DNA of 6,471 nt, taken from positions 1-6,471 of the forward strand of contig CAIYOB010001283.1 in assembly GCA_903927685.1 (NCBI GenBank). Reading direction: 5' to 3'. Below, piece by piece: positions 6,398-6,471 of this stretch. Numbering within the stretch: position 1 is the first letter of the stretch; each line of letters opens with the position of its first letter. Both the position numbers and the translations under genes were made by a program. Below the pieces are notes generated by a model. That model made no database searches and had not been told where the DNA came from. It worked only from the letters and a program-made list of their open reading frames with translations. The DNA is from an uncultured Planctomycetaceae bacterium (GTDB taxonomy: Bacteria; Planctomycetota; Planctomycetia; Pirellulales; Pirellulaceae).

Positions 6398-6455
6398 CAA
6401 TCAGAAACGGTGCCGTCCTGGCCAACATCCCGGATTCGCATTCGTTGACCCCTTC
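6357..6455. repeat. Two copies of a 29-bp segment, 70 bp apart
   Basis: The segment at 6357-6385 recurs at 6427-6455 with a single difference (gactcc against gacccc). It corresponds to the reverse complement of the 3' half of the 49-bp unit, with an extra 6-nt insertion (attcgt). The first copy continues into the full inverted arm up to 6398; the second stops matching after ccttc. The region is thus a mosaic of forward and inverted pieces of one element. Confidence 0.8.
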
Positions 6456-6471
6456 GCAAAACGCGACAGCG

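Larger units (their letters stand above)
6193..6471. other. Non-coding right end, filled by repeats
   Basis: No gene is supported here. Short open frames that enter the stretch are tails or heads of antisense or out-of-frame readings of the ceramidase-like gene. The DNA consists mainly of the 49-bp tandem units, an inverted partial unit and one more copy of the inverted segment, all downstream of the ceramidase-like stop codon. The last 16 bases (gcaaaacgcgacagcg) show nothing recognisable. Confidence 0.7.

Noticed and set aside
6193..6471. Insertion sequence or transposase remnant
   Set aside because: No reading frame with transposase motifs and no clear target-site duplication was seen; only short repeats are present.

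Overview
The window is GC-rich and very probably comes from a planctomycete, most likely one of the Pirellulales. The evidence is a large secreted protein made of PKD-like repeats and ending in the type I dockerin style common in that phylum, a Tat-exported ceramidase-family protein, a secreted beta-propeller, and a 24-bp inverted repeat of a kind I recall from planctomycete intergenic DNA. The assignment rests on family recognition only, because no rRNA or other marker gene is present.

Layout. (1) Bases 1-3161, plus strand: the 3' part of a giant secreted or surface protein, open at the left edge. It holds one partial and nine complete PKD-like repeats of 88 residues (one of 90), then a two-loop dockerin and a tail of about 120 residues. 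(2) Bases 3162-3274: a short gap between converging genes, filled mostly by a long hairpin that may end transcription from both sides. (3) Bases 4536 down to 3275, minus strand: a two-gene unit, a secreted beta-propeller protein followed after 11 bp by a 127-residue cysteine-rich protein of unknown function; the ribosome-binding site of the second gene overlaps the stop codon of the first. (4) Bases 4537-4809: a divergent control region with a good extended -10 element facing right and a 10-bp direct repeat just upstream of it. (5) Bases 4810-6192, plus strand: a Tat-exported protein of the neutral/alkaline ceramidase family that keeps the metal-site motifs but has Asn where characterised ceramidases have the nucleophilic Ser. 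(6) Bases 6193-6471: no gene; three tandem 49-bp units, an inverted partial unit that forms a large hairpin with the third, and another copy of the inverted segment 70 bp further on.

The propeller and the ceramidase-like protein are transcribed divergently from a shared 273-bp region and both carry export signals (Sec and Tat), so a shared extracytoplasmic setting is plausible. Nothing in the sequence shows a common pathway. The PKD/dockerin protein converges on the minus-strand pair and is probably independent.

Most likely to repay follow-up: the 49-bp repeat/inverted-repeat element at the right end, the Ser-to-Asn change in the ceramidase-like protein, and the coupled cysteine-rich protein. 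I found no clear evidence of a new defence or mobile system.
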